NCBI RefSeq assembly: GCF_047470865.1
Contig: NZ_JAZDRH010000001.1
Span: forward strand, 62,001 to 126,000
Direction: 5' to 3'
Source of the DNA: JAZDRH01 sp047470865
GTDB taxonomy: Bacteria; Pseudomonadota; Gammaproteobacteria; Pseudomonadales; Pseudomonadaceae
DNA length: 64,000 bases
Positions 15,764 to 23,944 of the stretch are shown here, in pieces; position 1 is the stretch's first letter, and each line of letters starts with the position of its first letter. The translations under genes were made by a program, and so were the position numbers. The notes beneath the pieces are model-generated. The model had not been told where the DNA came from. It made no database searches and was given only the letters and a program-made list of their open reading frames with translations.

Positions 15764-16252
15764 TCACTCAAGTAATAAATTGCCAGGTACGAATTGCCCT
15801 GTGCGAGAAACGTTAACTTTTTTGCCAAACATACCGCCTGTTTTGAACTCAGTATCAAGCTGATACTCAATAGGGGTATTAGGCTTTTCAATAAGGCGGA
15901 TTATAGACTTCATATGCCGCCAAAGGTTAGTGAAAACTGTAAGTTCTATATGTTTATGTTGCTTAGCAGGGACTGTTAGCCAAATTTTTTGCGAACCTTG
16001 TGCAAGTGGAATGTTATTAATCTGGACATCATACTTCATGCTTTTTAGCGCAAGAGAGCTATCATTAGGGTTATCCACCCGAAATTGTAGCTTAAACTCT
16101 TGTTCTACTAGCTTTGCTTGGACTAACTCAATGCTGGTCAGTTGAATATCAGGCTGCTGAAAATTGCTGCTGAGCCAAGTTGAGCAGCCATTGAGGAACA
16201 TCAATGTCATAAGTAGTGTAATTGAAGTAAAGCTATATCTTATTCTTGCCAT
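15764..16252 (-). CDS. LEA type 2 (LEA14-like) lipoprotein
   Basis: A 162-residue lipoprotein. ATG 16252 gives a lipoprotein signal (RYSFTSITLLMTLMFLNGC, lipobox FLNGC); the 14 codons in frame before it are not signal-like. The mature part has the beta-rich water-stress/hypersensitive-response (WHy/LEA14) pattern: F-x-V-DNPND-x-S-L, then a repeated conserved N-P region and a paired final segment. Members of this family in pseudomonads are envelope lipoproteins of unknown exact role. It heads the minus-strand cluster and overlaps the next gene by 4 bases if that gene uses its GTG start. Confidence 0.82.
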   Translation of the reverse strand: MARIRYSFTSITLLMTLMFLNGCSTWLSSNFQQPDIQLTSIELVQAKLVEQEFKLQFRVDNPNDSSLALKSMKYDVQINNIPLAQGSQKIWLTVPAKQHKHIELTVFTNLWRHMKSIIRLIEKPNTPIEYQLDTEFKTGGMFGKKVNVSRTGQFVPGNLLLE

Positions 16253-16371
16253 GTGATTCACTATGTAATTCCCTCGTATATGGCAATGTAACAAAAACTT
16301 ATTTTCTTAGCTAAGCATCCTGAGAAAATATAACTTAGTTTGTAGCATGTAAATCAGTAAGGAGATAGGTA

Positions 16372-16890
16372 ATGGCGCAATATGACATTATTTTTTCAGG
16401 GCAAATCACAAATGGCGCCGTGCTTGACCAGGTTCAACAGAATCTAAAACAAATATTACGCGTTGATGACAAAACCATTGCTGTTTTATTTTCAGGCAAG
16501 CGTATTTCCATAAAGAAAGGTGTTGACTTGGCAACGGGTGAAAAATTTCAGCAAGCCTTTGCTAAAGCCGGGGCTATTGTGCAATTAGAGGCTCAGTCTG
16601 TTGTTGAGTCGCCAGTAGCCAGCACAGCACCACCTGTACAAACCAACCCAGAAGCAAAAGCAGCTGAGGAAGTAGAAGGCTATATGAAAGCCTTTGCGCA
16701 TATAATTGCACCCAATTTTAACGTTGCTCCAACAGGCACTAGCTTAAAAGATGCAGATCCTGAGCCGGTAGCGCCACAGGTTAATCTAGATGGTATTAGC
16801 ATAGCACCTGTAGGCAGTGATATGAATCAGATGGATATGCGTAAAACAGCTGTTATTCCGGATACCAGCCATATTAAGCTGGTAGACTAG
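16372..16890 (+). CDS. Hypothetical protein with N-terminal ferredoxin-like domain
   Basis: A 172-residue soluble protein with a good ribosome site (AAGGAGATAGGTA before ATG 16372). The first about 75 residues alternate strand and helix (YDIIFSGQITNGAVLDQVQQ..., then LFSGKRISIKKGVDLATGEKF, then AGAIVQLEAQ). I know this pattern from the N-terminal domain of many gammaproteobacterial proteins of unknown role. The remaining about 95 residues are Ala/Pro/Val-rich and probably flexible. It is divergent from the LEA lipoprotein and convergent with ychJ, with 4 bases between stops. No catalytic residues are evident. Confidence 0.7.
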   Translation: MAQYDIIFSGQITNGAVLDQVQQNLKQILRVDDKTIAVLFSGKRISIKKGVDLATGEKFQQAFAKAGAIVQLEAQSVVESPVASTAPPVQTNPEAKAAEEVEGYMKAFAHIIAPNFNVAPTGTSLKDADPEPVAPQVNLDGISIAPVGSDMNQMDMRKTAVIPDTSHIKLVD

Positions 16891-16894
16891 TCCT

Positions 16895-17362
16895 TTAGGG
16901 TAAATAGAGTGCGCAGCATTTTTTAAATTTCTTGCCACTTTGGCAAATACAATTATCGTTGCGCCCCAATTTAGTTCCTAGCGTAGAATCGAGAAAATAC
17001 CAAGCGCCATCACGTAAAACAAATTCTGAACATTCGTGATGGCTGTGTTCTCCATTTTTATCTTGCCATTTGGCTATAAATTCCACACGGCTGCGATCAT
17101 TGGTATAGGCTTGGTAGTCAATAACCTGTAGCCCTAGCCATTGGCTTTGAGTGCTCCATAAATACATAGCGGTTTGATCAAGCAGTCGCTGTTGATTAGG
17201 TACGGTGGTGCGTACTAAATAAGCAATATCGCCTATAGCAAATGCACAATAACGTGAGCGCATTAATTTTTCTGCATCAGGTGCAAGCTCACCTAAGTGG
17301 TAAGGCTTGCAGCATTGAGCGTAAGGTTTTTCGCTATTACAACGGCACATTGTGGCAGGCAT
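16895..17362 (-). CDS. ychJ: YchJ-family protein (UPF0225) with two SEC-C motifs
   Basis: A 155-residue protein. A SEC-C-like Cys motif lies at the N terminus (CRCNSEKPYAQCCKPYH), followed by a NTF2-like alpha+beta domain (LMRSRYCAFAIGDIAYLV...). A second SEC-C lies at the C terminus (NDNCICQSGKKFKKCC). This is the standard UPF0225 arrangement. Zinc binding by both Cys clusters is expected from the family; the biological role is not established. The order ychJ then divergent dinG is the same as in P. aeruginosa (PA1039 region). It overlaps nothing. Confidence 0.9.
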   Translation of the reverse strand: MPATMCRCNSEKPYAQCCKPYHLGELAPDAEKLMRSRYCAFAIGDIAYLVRTTVPNQQRLLDQTAMYLWSTQSQWLGLQVIDYQAYTNDRSRVEFIAKWQDKNGEHSHHECSEFVLRDGAWYFLDSTLGTKLGRNDNCICQSGKKFKKCCALYLP

Positions 17363-17460
17363 AGCATAATCTCATTAAGCAAAACTGTAATTTTGCGCTA
17401 TTATAGCTTAATTCTGAAATACTGATTTTATATACAGCCTAGTTGCTACGCAGGAACAGC

Positions 17461-19599
17461 ATGTTATCAAGCGAATTGAAAAACACTATCCAAACCGCCT
17501 ATTCGCAGTTTTTAACGAATAAAGAGTTAAAGCCGCGTTATGGCCAACGCTTGATGATTGCTGAAGTGGCAAAGGTGTTAGGTTCAATTGAGGTTGATGA
17601 AGAAGGACAACGCACAGGCGAGCCTGCTGTAGTTGCCGTTGAAGCAGGCACAGGTACAGGAAAAACGGTAGCTTATAGTATCGCTGCTATTCCTGCAGCT
17701 AAGCTAGCGGGCAAACGCTTAGTGATAGCAACGGCTACTGTTGCCTTACAAGAGCAAATAGTAAATAAAGATTTACCTGATTTAATGCGCAATTCTGGGC
17801 TTAATTTTAGCTTTGCCTTAGCTAAAGGGCGTGGGCGCTATTTATGTTTGTCGAAACTGGATTTATTACTCCAGGAAGGCCATGCTCAAACTGCAACTGC
17901 TCAATTATTTGAAGAAGAAGGGTTTAAGCTGGATGTTGATAAAGATAGTTTAAAGCTTTATAGCACAATGATTGAACGGCTAGCAGGTAATCGTTGGGAT
18001 GGTGATAGAGACAGTTGGGCGCAGGTTTTAGAAGATGAACAGTGGAGTAAAGTAACCACAGATCATAGTCAGTGCACAGGACGGCATTGTCCTAATTTTG
18101 GGCAATGTGCTTTTTATCGCGCCCGAGAAGGTATGACCAAGGTTGATGTTATTGTTACGAATCACGATATGGTATTGGCTGATTTAGCTTTAGGCGGTGG
18201 CGCAGTGCTACCCGACCCGCGTGATACCTTATATGTGTTTGATGAAGGCCATCATCTACCAGATAAGGCGATTAACCATTTTGCTCATACAACGCGCTTG
18301 CGTTCAACAGCAGATTGGTTGGGGCAGATTGATAAAAATATCACCAAGTTGTTAGCACAGCATCCATTACAAGGTGATTTGGGTCGAATCTTGGAAGAAA
18401 TACCTAGTGTAGCGCGTGAGTTAAAAGTGCAGCAGCAATTTATGCTCAATGCCTGTGAAGAACTGGCGGACTTTAAACTAGCAGAAGACAGCGAAGGGCG
18501 CGAAAAGCCTCGCTTTCGATTTGTAGGCGGGGTTATCCCTGAGCATATTGAAAGCTTAGGATTGGAACTCAAAAAAGGCTTCTTAGGCTTAACCGATAGT
18601 TTAAACCGCGTAACAGACCTGCTAAAAAAAGCTATGGATGATGAGCCTGTTGGTGTTTCTTCTGTACAAGCAGAAGAATGGTTTCCACTGTTTGGTAGTT
18701 TATATACACGAAGTGATGCCAATTTTAGTTTGTGGTCAGCTTTTACAACCCAAGATCCTGAGGACAGTCCGCCAATGGCGCGCTGGTTATCCTTAGCAGA
18801 GGGTAATTTTTTCGATATTGAAGTGAATGCTAGCCCTATTTTAGCAGCACAAACCTTGCGCCGTAATCTATGGAATGTTGCCTACGGTGCTTTAGTAACA
18901 TCAGCAACCTTAACGGCGCTAGGTAGTTTCGATCGTTACCGTATGCGCTCGGGTATCCCTAAAGATGCAGTAACAGCTGTTGTGCCTAGCCCATTTTTTC
19001 ATGCTGATGCTGGCGTATTGCAGATTCCTGATTTAAAAGCAGATCCACGTGATAGTGCTGCCCATACTTCGGCTATAGTGCGTGTGTTACCTGATTTACT
19101 GGAAGCTAATAAAGGTAGCTTGGTGCTATTTTCTTCTAGAAGACAAATGCAGGATGTATTTGATCAACTCGACCGTGATTGGCGTAAACGGGTACTTATT
19201 CAAGGCTCCTTGTCGCGCCAAGAAACCCTAATTAAGCATAAAAACAAAGTTGATAAGGGTGAGGTTAGTGTCTTATTTGGGCTGGCAAGTTTTGCCGAAG
19301 GCGTAGATTTACCTGGTGATTATTGTCAGCATGTGGTTATTGCAAAAATCCCGTTTTCAGTGCCAGATGATCCTGTAGAAGCGGCTTTGGCAGAATGGGT
19401 TGAAGCACGAGGCGGTAATCCCTTTATGGAGATTGCAGTGCCTGATGCTTCACTTAAATTGATTCAGGCCTGTGGTCGACTGTTACGCACAGAACAAGAT
19501 AAAGGCACTATTAGTTTGCTTGATCGTAGAGTGGTAACCCAGCGCTACGGTAAAGCTATTTTAAATTCATTACCACCTTTTGCGCGTAAAATTGATTAA
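17461..19599 (+). CDS. dinG: ATP-dependent DNA helicase DinG
   Basis: A 712-residue superfamily 2 (XPD-like) 5'-3' helicase that unwinds R-loops and D-loops and is DNA-damage-related. I start at ATG 17461 with AGGAA 5 bases upstream; this gives the usual pseudomonad length. Walker A is EAGTGTGKTVAYSIA (about 62-76). The Fe-S cluster cysteines appear as the Cys in GRYLCLSK and the cluster CTGRHCPNFGQC. Walker B is VFDEGHHLPD. Helicase motifs in the second half include LVTSATL, LFGLASFAEGVDLPG and the final QACGRLLRTEQD. No LexA box was identified by eye upstream. Confidence 0.94.
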   Translation: MLSSELKNTIQTAYSQFLTNKELKPRYGQRLMIAEVAKVLGSIEVDEEGQRTGEPAVVAVEAGTGTGKTVAYSIAAIPAAKLAGKRLVIATATVALQEQIVNKDLPDLMRNSGLNFSFALAKGRGRYLCLSKLDLLLQEGHAQTATAQLFEEEGFKLDVDKDSLKLYSTMIERLAGNRWDGDRDSWAQVLEDEQWSKVTTDHSQCTGRHCPNFGQCAFYRAREGMTKVDVIVTNHDMVLADLALGGGAVLPDPRDTLYVFDEGHHLPDKAINHFAHTTRLRSTADWLGQIDKNITKLLAQHPLQGDLGRILEEIPSVARELKVQQQFMLNACEELADFKLAEDSEGREKPRFRFVGGVIPEHIESLGLELKKGFLGLTDSLNRVTDLLKKAMDDEPVGVSSVQAEEWFPLFGSLYTRSDANFSLWSAFTTQDPEDSPPMARWLSLAEGNFFDIEVNASPILAAQTLRRNLWNVAYGALVTSATLTALGSFDRYRMRSGIPKDAVTAVVPSPFFHADAGVLQIPDLKADPRDSAAHTSAIVRVLPDLLEANKGSLVLFSSRRQMQDVFDQLDRDWRKRVLIQGSLSRQETLIKHKNKVDKGEVSVLFGLASFAEGVDLPGDYCQHVVIAKIPFSVPDDPVEAALAEWVEARGGNPFMEIAVPDASLKLIQACGRLLRTEQDKGTISLLDRRVVTQRYGKAILNSLPPFARKID

Positions 19600-19624
19600 T
19601 TATTGCTTGTTGTAGGAGTAGCTC

Positions 19625-20770
19625 ATGCCAGTACAAGGTTATTTTGATTTGACCTTTGAGTCGGTAAAAGAAGCATTTGCACAGCTTTTTGAAAATGATC
19701 AGCAGCGAGGCGCTGCATTATGTGTGCAAATTGCTGGGGAAACTGTTATTGACCTTTGGGCGGGCACTACTGACAGAGAGCGCAGCCAAGCGTGGCAGCA
19801 AGACACATTGGTGAATGTGTTCTCAAGTACTAAGCCATTTGCTGCTGTAGTATTAATGCAGTTGGTCGCCGAAGGTAAACTAGAGTTAGACGCTCCAGTC
19901 AGTCAGTACTGGCCTGAGTTTGTGGCAAAGGGTAAGCAAGACATTAGTGTTCGTCATCTATTAAGCCATCGCTCAGGCATATCTGCCATTCATCAAAGCT
20001 TGCCAGCGGAGTCTTTGTACCATTGGCAAGCTATGGTACAGGCTATTGAGCAGGAAACCCCCTGGTGGACACCCAATACAACCCATGGTTATGCACCTAT
20101 TACCTATGGCTGGCTGGTTGGTGAGCTTATTCGACGAGTAGATGGCAGAATGCCAGGTGATGCAATAGCAGCGCGTATTTGTCAGCCATTAAATCTAGAT
20201 TTCTTTGTGGGGACACCAGCATCAGAATTTTACCGCATCAGTGATGTTAGTCGCATGAAGGGGGATATAGGTGATGAGGCAGCGCAGCGTATGTTGCAAA
20301 CAATCATGCGTGAACCAAATAGTTTAACAACAAAATCCTTTACTAATCCGCCTTCAGTAATGACCAGTACAAATAAACCTGAATGGCGACTGATGCAGCA
20401 ACCTGCAGCTAATGGGCATGGAAATGCACGGAGTTTGGCGCAGTTTTATACGGCTCTGTTAAATAATAGCTTGCTAGAGCAAAAGTATTTATTAGAAATG
20501 TGTAAAGAACATAGCTTTGGCATGGATAAAACGATGTTGACTTCTACACGTATTGGGCTGGGCTTAATGCTTGATCAAACGAATACAGAAAATGCTACTT
20601 ACGGAATGACGGCTTCCGCATTTGGCCACCCAGGAGCAGGAGGAACAACCGCCTTTGCTGATCCTCAACTAAATTTAAGTTTTTCTTTTGTAACTAATAG
20701 CTTAGGCCCTTATGTCTTAATGGACCCTCGAGCGCAACGCTTAGCCAGATTAGTTAAAGCGGTACTCTAA
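19625..20770 (+). CDS. Beta-lactamase-fold serine esterase (EstB type)
   Basis: A 381-residue class C beta-lactamase-like hydrolase. The catalytic S-x-x-K is in NVFSSTKPFAAVVL (about residues 70-83). The tyrosine motif region is GYAPITYGWLVGELIRRV (Y-x-N-like position), and the third box near the C terminus is HPGAGGTTAFADP. Relatives hydrolyse short-chain esters rather than beta-lactams, and a syntenic esterase follows dinG in P. aeruginosa (PA1047). No signal peptide, so it is probably cytoplasmic. It begins 25 bases after dinG with ribosome site GTAGGAG, and its TAA overlaps the ATG of the next gene (TAATG), indicating an operon. Confidence 0.86.
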   Translation: MPVQGYFDLTFESVKEAFAQLFENDQQRGAALCVQIAGETVIDLWAGTTDRERSQAWQQDTLVNVFSSTKPFAAVVLMQLVAEGKLELDAPVSQYWPEFVAKGKQDISVRHLLSHRSGISAIHQSLPAESLYHWQAMVQAIEQETPWWTPNTTHGYAPITYGWLVGELIRRVDGRMPGDAIAARICQPLNLDFFVGTPASEFYRISDVSRMKGDIGDEAAQRMLQTIMREPNSLTTKSFTNPPSVMTSTNKPEWRLMQQPAANGHGNARSLAQFYTALLNNSLLEQKYLLEMCKEHSFGMDKTMLTSTRIGLGLMLDQTNTENATYGMTASAFGHPGAGGTTAFADPQLNLSFSFVTNSLGPYVLMDPRAQRLARLVKAVL

Positions 20771-21474
20771 TGCTTAGTTTTTATAAAAGTTTTACCTATG
20801 AAAAACATATGTCTGTAACAGCGCATAGCCATATTGAGCAGCAATGGGTATATATGCACGAGGGGTTAGGGGTGGTACGTACGCCCTCACAGTCAATTTT
20901 TATTAGTCATGGCCAATTACTGAAAATCCCTGCCCGTTTTGCCCATGAGTTTGAAGTAATGCGCACAGGGCGCGTGAGTGTTTTTTATGCGACACCGGCG
21001 AGTGAGGATGGCATTTTAGCTCAGCAAACGGTATCTACTTTGTTGGTTCAGTTGTTGGAATTGTTTCAGCAAGAGTCTGATCCTAAATTGCGTGATGCCT
21101 ATGCCCAGGTGATTTACCCACAGTTATTACAACAACAGAATGTAGCTTTTAATACCTATGTTACTAATCGTTTAGATAGACGCCTGTTAAAAGCAATGGA
21201 GGTGGTTAGTAGTCGGCCTAATATTCAATTAACCTTGAATCATGCAGCTGATCATGCCGGTGTTTCTATTCGTACTTTGCATCGTTTGTTTTTGCAGGGG
21301 TTAGGTTGTAGCTTTCGGCAGTGGCGAACCCATATTGTCATGCAAGAGGCAGTTATTCTGCAAAAACAAGGTTTAAATCAAACACAAATTGCTTATGAAT
21401 TAGGTTATGACAGTTTGTCAGCATTTTCAGCAGCATTTAGTAACTATCAGAAAAACCAATTAGCGCCAGCCTAA
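20770..21474 (+). CDS. AraC-family transcriptional regulator
   Basis: A 234-residue regulator. The N-terminal about 100 residues form a small cupin-like sensing part (HIEQQWVYMHEGLGVVRTPSQSIFISHGQ...). The C-terminal AraC DNA-binding domain has both helix-turn-helix units: LNHAADHAGVSIRTLHRLF and QTQIAYELGYDSLSAFSAAF. It starts at the A of the esterase stop (TAATG), so the two are translationally coupled and the regulator may respond to something the esterase acts on. Its 3' end overlaps the convergent SnoaL-like gene by 15 bases. Confidence 0.88.
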   Translation: MLSFYKSFTYEKHMSVTAHSHIEQQWVYMHEGLGVVRTPSQSIFISHGQLLKIPARFAHEFEVMRTGRVSVFYATPASEDGILAQQTVSTLLVQLLELFQQESDPKLRDAYAQVIYPQLLQQQNVAFNTYVTNRLDRRLLKAMEVVSSRPNIQLTLNHAADHAGVSIRTLHRLFLQGLGCSFRQWRTHIVMQEAVILQKQGLNQTQIAYELGYDSLSAFSAAFSNYQKNQLAPA

Positions 21475-21846
21475 ACTGGCGTTTTCTTCATCACCTTCAA
21501 GTAGTTCAGTGGTCTCATTTGTCAAAATAAGTTTGTTATGTTCAAACGTAAATTGGCCCTGCACCTTAATTCGCACCTTGCTGCTATCATTTTTTACCAC
21601 ACGCACAATGTGAATGGAATGAATAGTGTTGCCATGCTGTTCGAGCAATTCAAAATCGATTGAACAGCGAATAACAGCCTGTTTTAAGTGCTCTATATGA
21701 GCTACGAATTGCTCGTAGTTAAGCGTTTTACCATCAACATGTTGTATGTAGCTAGTTGAAAAGTATTCCGCAATAAGCGCTGTATCAAAATTAGGATTGC
21801 AGATAACTTCTGATAGGCATTCTTGAAAACGTTTTTTATAGTCCAT
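21460..21846 (-). CDS. SnoaL/NTF2-like protein, probably Fur-regulated
   Basis: A 128-residue protein of the cone-shaped NTF2-like fold: an N-terminal helix pair, then Y-F-S-x-x-Y-I-Q-H-V-D-G-x-x-L-N-Y-E-x-F (typical of SnoaL-like polyketide cyclase/isomerase relatives), then a strongly beta C-terminal part. Ligand and reaction cannot be told from this. Ribosome site is AGGAG just upstream of ATG 21846. A near-perfect Fur-box-like palindrome lies 17-31 bases before the start codon, overlapping the promoter region, so iron-controlled expression is inferred. It is convergent with the AraC gene, and the 3' ends overlap by 15 bases. Confidence 0.78.
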   Translation of the reverse strand: MDYKKRFQECLSEVICNPNFDTALIAEYFSTSYIQHVDGKTLNYEQFVAHIEHLKQAVIRCSIDFELLEQHGNTIHSIHIVRVVKNDSSKVRIKVQGQFTFEHNKLILTNETTELLEGDEENASLGWR

Positions 21847-21862
21847 AGGAGACTCCTTTTGT

Positions 21863-21877
21863 TGAGAATTATTATCA
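21863..21877 (-). promoter_or_regulatory. Fur-box-like operator
   Basis: TGAGAATTATTATCA differs from the 7-1-7 Fur palindrome TGATAATnATTATCA at a single position. It lies between the SnoaL-like gene (start 21846, minus) and the SDR gene, and covers a GATAAT -10-like hexamer of the minus strand. Fur binding is inferred from the match. Confidence 0.6.
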
Positions 21878-21984
21878 TATAGGAATCAGATTAAATTTGT
21901 TTTGGCAAACAAGCCAAAAGATTTAGAGAATCTGCCATCTTGTATGCTAATTTGTGTCGCATTTCTAATATGAGGATTAAATCA

Positions 21985-22773
21985 ATGGATTTAGGTATAG
22001 CAGGGCGCTGGGCGCTGGTATGTGCCTCGAGTGCAGGTTTAGGCCGTGGTTGTGCGCAAGCTTTAGCAAAAGAAGGTGTTAACTTAGTTATTAATGGCCG
22101 TAATGAGCAAAAGCTGGCAATGACACGTAATGAGCTACTTGCATTAAACCCAGCACTTGAAGTGCGAATGGTTGCAGGTGATATTACACAAGCCAGTGTA
22201 AGAGCTGAATTTCTAGCGGCTGCCCCACATGTAGATATTTTAGTTAATAACGCGGGTGGCCCACGGCCTGATAGTTACGCAAACCTTACAACAGATGATT
22301 GGCATGATGCGTTAAATAACAACATGATCACGCCAATTGAGCTGATTCGTGAATGCTTACCAGATATGATTTCACGTGGGTTTGGGCGCGTCATTAATAT
22401 TACGTCGATGGCCGTTAAAGCGCCGGTAAGCGTACTAGGATTGTCTAATGGTGCTCGCGCTGGCTTAACTGGTTTTGTTTCAGGGGTGGCTCGCGAAGCA
22501 GAGCTGGCCGCCAATAATGTCACCATCAATAATATTCTACCAGGTGCTTTTGATACGGATCGTATTTTAAAAACCATGGGTATTGATGAGCAGACATCTG
22601 CAGAAGAAGCACAGCGTAAAATAGAGGCACGTTATAAAACGATACCGGCACGTCGTTTTGGTAAGCCAGAGGAGTTTGGTGCGCTTTGTGCTTTTCTATG
22701 CAGTCAACAGGCCGCTTATATGACAGGACAGAATCTGCTTATTGACGGTGGGGCTTATCCAGGTACCTTTTAG
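21985..22773 (+). CDS. Atypical short-chain dehydrogenase/reductase lacking YxxxK
   Basis: A 262-residue Rossmann-fold protein; ATG 21985 is chosen for TGAGGA at 21971-21976 and the family-typical MDLGIAGRWALVCA start. The cofactor motif is CASSAGLGRGCA (an ASS-x-GLG variant of TG-x3-G-x-G), and NNAG appears as ILVNNAGGPRPDSY. In place of the catalytic S...YxxxK it has ITSMAVKAPVSVLGLSNGARAG: the positions of Tyr and Lys are Ser and Arg. This variant defines a recognised branch of FabG-like proteins in proteobacteria. Whether it is an active oxidoreductase is uncertain. The C terminus ends MTGQNLLIDGGAYPGTF, as in classical SDRs. A bidirectional terminator separates it from HU. Confidence 0.85.
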   Translation: MDLGIAGRWALVCASSAGLGRGCAQALAKEGVNLVINGRNEQKLAMTRNELLALNPALEVRMVAGDITQASVRAEFLAAAPHVDILVNNAGGPRPDSYANLTTDDWHDALNNNMITPIELIRECLPDMISRGFGRVINITSMAVKAPVSVLGLSNGARAGLTGFVSGVAREAELAANNVTINNILPGAFDTDRILKTMGIDEQTSAEEAQRKIEARYKTIPARRFGKPEEFGALCAFLCSQQAAYMTGQNLLIDGGAYPGTF

Positions 22774-22791
22774 CTTTTGTGCCTAAATACT

Positions 22792-22821
22792 AAAAAGCCC
22801 AAGGTTAAACTTGGGCTTTTT
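22792..22821. terminator. Bidirectional terminator between the SDR and HU genes
   Basis: A 12-bp stem AAAAAGCCCAAG (22792-22803) / CTTGGGCTTTTT (22810-22821) with a six-base loop carries a U tract in both directions, serving the convergent SDR (+) and HU (-) genes. Confidence 0.9.
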
Positions 22822-22835
22822 AGTTCAACAACAAC

Positions 22836-23117
22836 TTATTTGTTGATGTCGTCAGCTAATGCTTTAGCAGGAACAAGTTTGATTACTTTTTTCGCAGCAA
22901 TCTTAATTGTTTTACCTGTTTGTGGGTTACGTCCACTGCGTGCTGGGCGATCTACTACTTTTAATTTGCCAACGCCTGGCAACGTAATTTCACCGTCGTT
23001 ATCTAACGCATCGGTAACAATTTCTTTTAAATGATCTAGAAATGCGCGAGCTGTTACTTTGGTTGTATCAGTCGCTTCGGCTAGTTCACTGATCAGTTGG
23101 TCTTTAGTTAGTGCCAT
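22836..23117 (-). CDS. HU-family DNA-binding protein
   Basis: A 93-residue histone-like nucleoid protein that bends DNA. ATG 23117 gives the conserved start MALTKDQLISELAEA; five further in-frame codons upstream are not part of the family. The beta-arm DNA-intercalating region is intact, ending VDRPARSGRNPQTGKTIKI with the conserved Arg-Asn-Pro, and AAKKVIKLVPAKAL closes the protein. It most resembles the single-subunit HU variant of pseudomonads (the PA5348 type) rather than the lon-adjacent HupB. It is monocistronic, bounded by a terminator. Confidence 0.92.
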   Translation of the reverse strand: MALTKDQLISELAEATDTTKVTARAFLDHLKEIVTDALDNDGEITLPGVGKLKVVDRPARSGRNPQTGKTIKIAAKKVIKLVPAKALADDINK

Positions 23118-23382
23118 AGTGTCAAACTCCAAGGTTGAAGACTCTGTTCATGCAGAGAAAGGTTAGTTGACTATTTCATCCATAAACTATGACGTTATTG
23201 ATAATGCTTTACCTGCATAAAGTAAAGGTAAAACAGCTCTGGGATGTGATTTTATTGACGAAGTAGGGGAAGTTTCACATTTATGCTAAATAGTGTTTCA
23301 AATAATATAATTATTAATTCTTTCTTTTTCTATCCTGTGCTATCTGAAAAGCAACACTCTGACGAGTGCTGCTTAGCTAAAA

Positions 23383-23676
23383 CTAGGCTTTGTCTTTGTT
23401 GATTAGCTCCAGTAACGCACTTTGTTGGTGCTGTGCCAGCTGGCGAAAATTACGTAGCAATAATTGCTCGTTATGTGACAAATCCTTATTTTCAATACCT
23501 TTAATAGGGGTGATTTGTTGTTCATTGTGCAGACTATGTTCTAAGCGTGAAATTATTTCAGAGTTCATGCTGCGATGATAGTTGCGCGCAATTTGAGCGA
23601 TACGATCACGCATTCCTTCAGGCAAACGAACAACAAATTTATCAGCAGGGCGGCTTGAATATGGCATATCTATCAT
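23383..23676 (-). CDS. amrZ: AmrZ-like ribbon-helix-helix regulator
   Basis: A 97-residue Arc-type protein. The residues SSRPADKFVVRLPEGMRDRI followed by HRSMNSEIISRLE are nearly the same as the DNA-binding core of AmrZ (AlgZ) of P. aeruginosa, which activates alginate genes and represses flagellar and diguanylate-cyclase genes. The C-terminal tetramerisation region is also recognisable (LSHNEQLLLRNFRQLAQHQQSALLELI). ATG 23676 and ATG 23667 are both possible starts, neither with a good ribosome site. The first strand of the ribbon is complete in both. Its regulon in this organism may differ, since no alginate genes are in the window. Confidence 0.85.
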   Translation of the reverse strand: MIDMPYSSRPADKFVVRLPEGMRDRIAQIARNYHRSMNSEIISRLEHSLHNEQQITPIKGIENKDLSHNEQLLLRNFRQLAQHQQSALLELINKDKA

Positions 23677-23866
23677 TCTACTAGCTAAAGCCAGAGAGTT
23701 CTCGGCGTTAGGTTAAACACAGATTGGTGGCCTTTATGAACTGGTGTGTCAAAAAAATGCCGCCAAATTAATGACGATCATAACCAGATAAATGAAAAAA
23801 ACCAGCCTATTTTTTTAAATATACTTCTGAGATTGCGTGAAAAGACTGTGACTAGGCACGTTAAAA

Positions 23867-23894
23867 TTGATCTATGCTCTAGCTAACTTAATAT
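23867..23894 (+). promoter_or_regulatory. Possible sigma-70 promoter of the OmpA lipoprotein gene
   Basis: TTGATC (23867-23872) and TAATAT (23889-23894) are spaced by 16 bases and point at the gene starting at 23945. Each hexamer matches four of six consensus positions. Confidence 0.35.
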
Positions 23895-23944
23895 AGAAAG
23901 AGTAATCTTTTATTATCTTGTAATGTTAAATATGGACTCCTTTC

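Noticed and set aside
17400..17460. LexA box upstream of dinG
   Set aside because: No CTG-N10-CAG match was found in this gap, so SOS control is not claimed.
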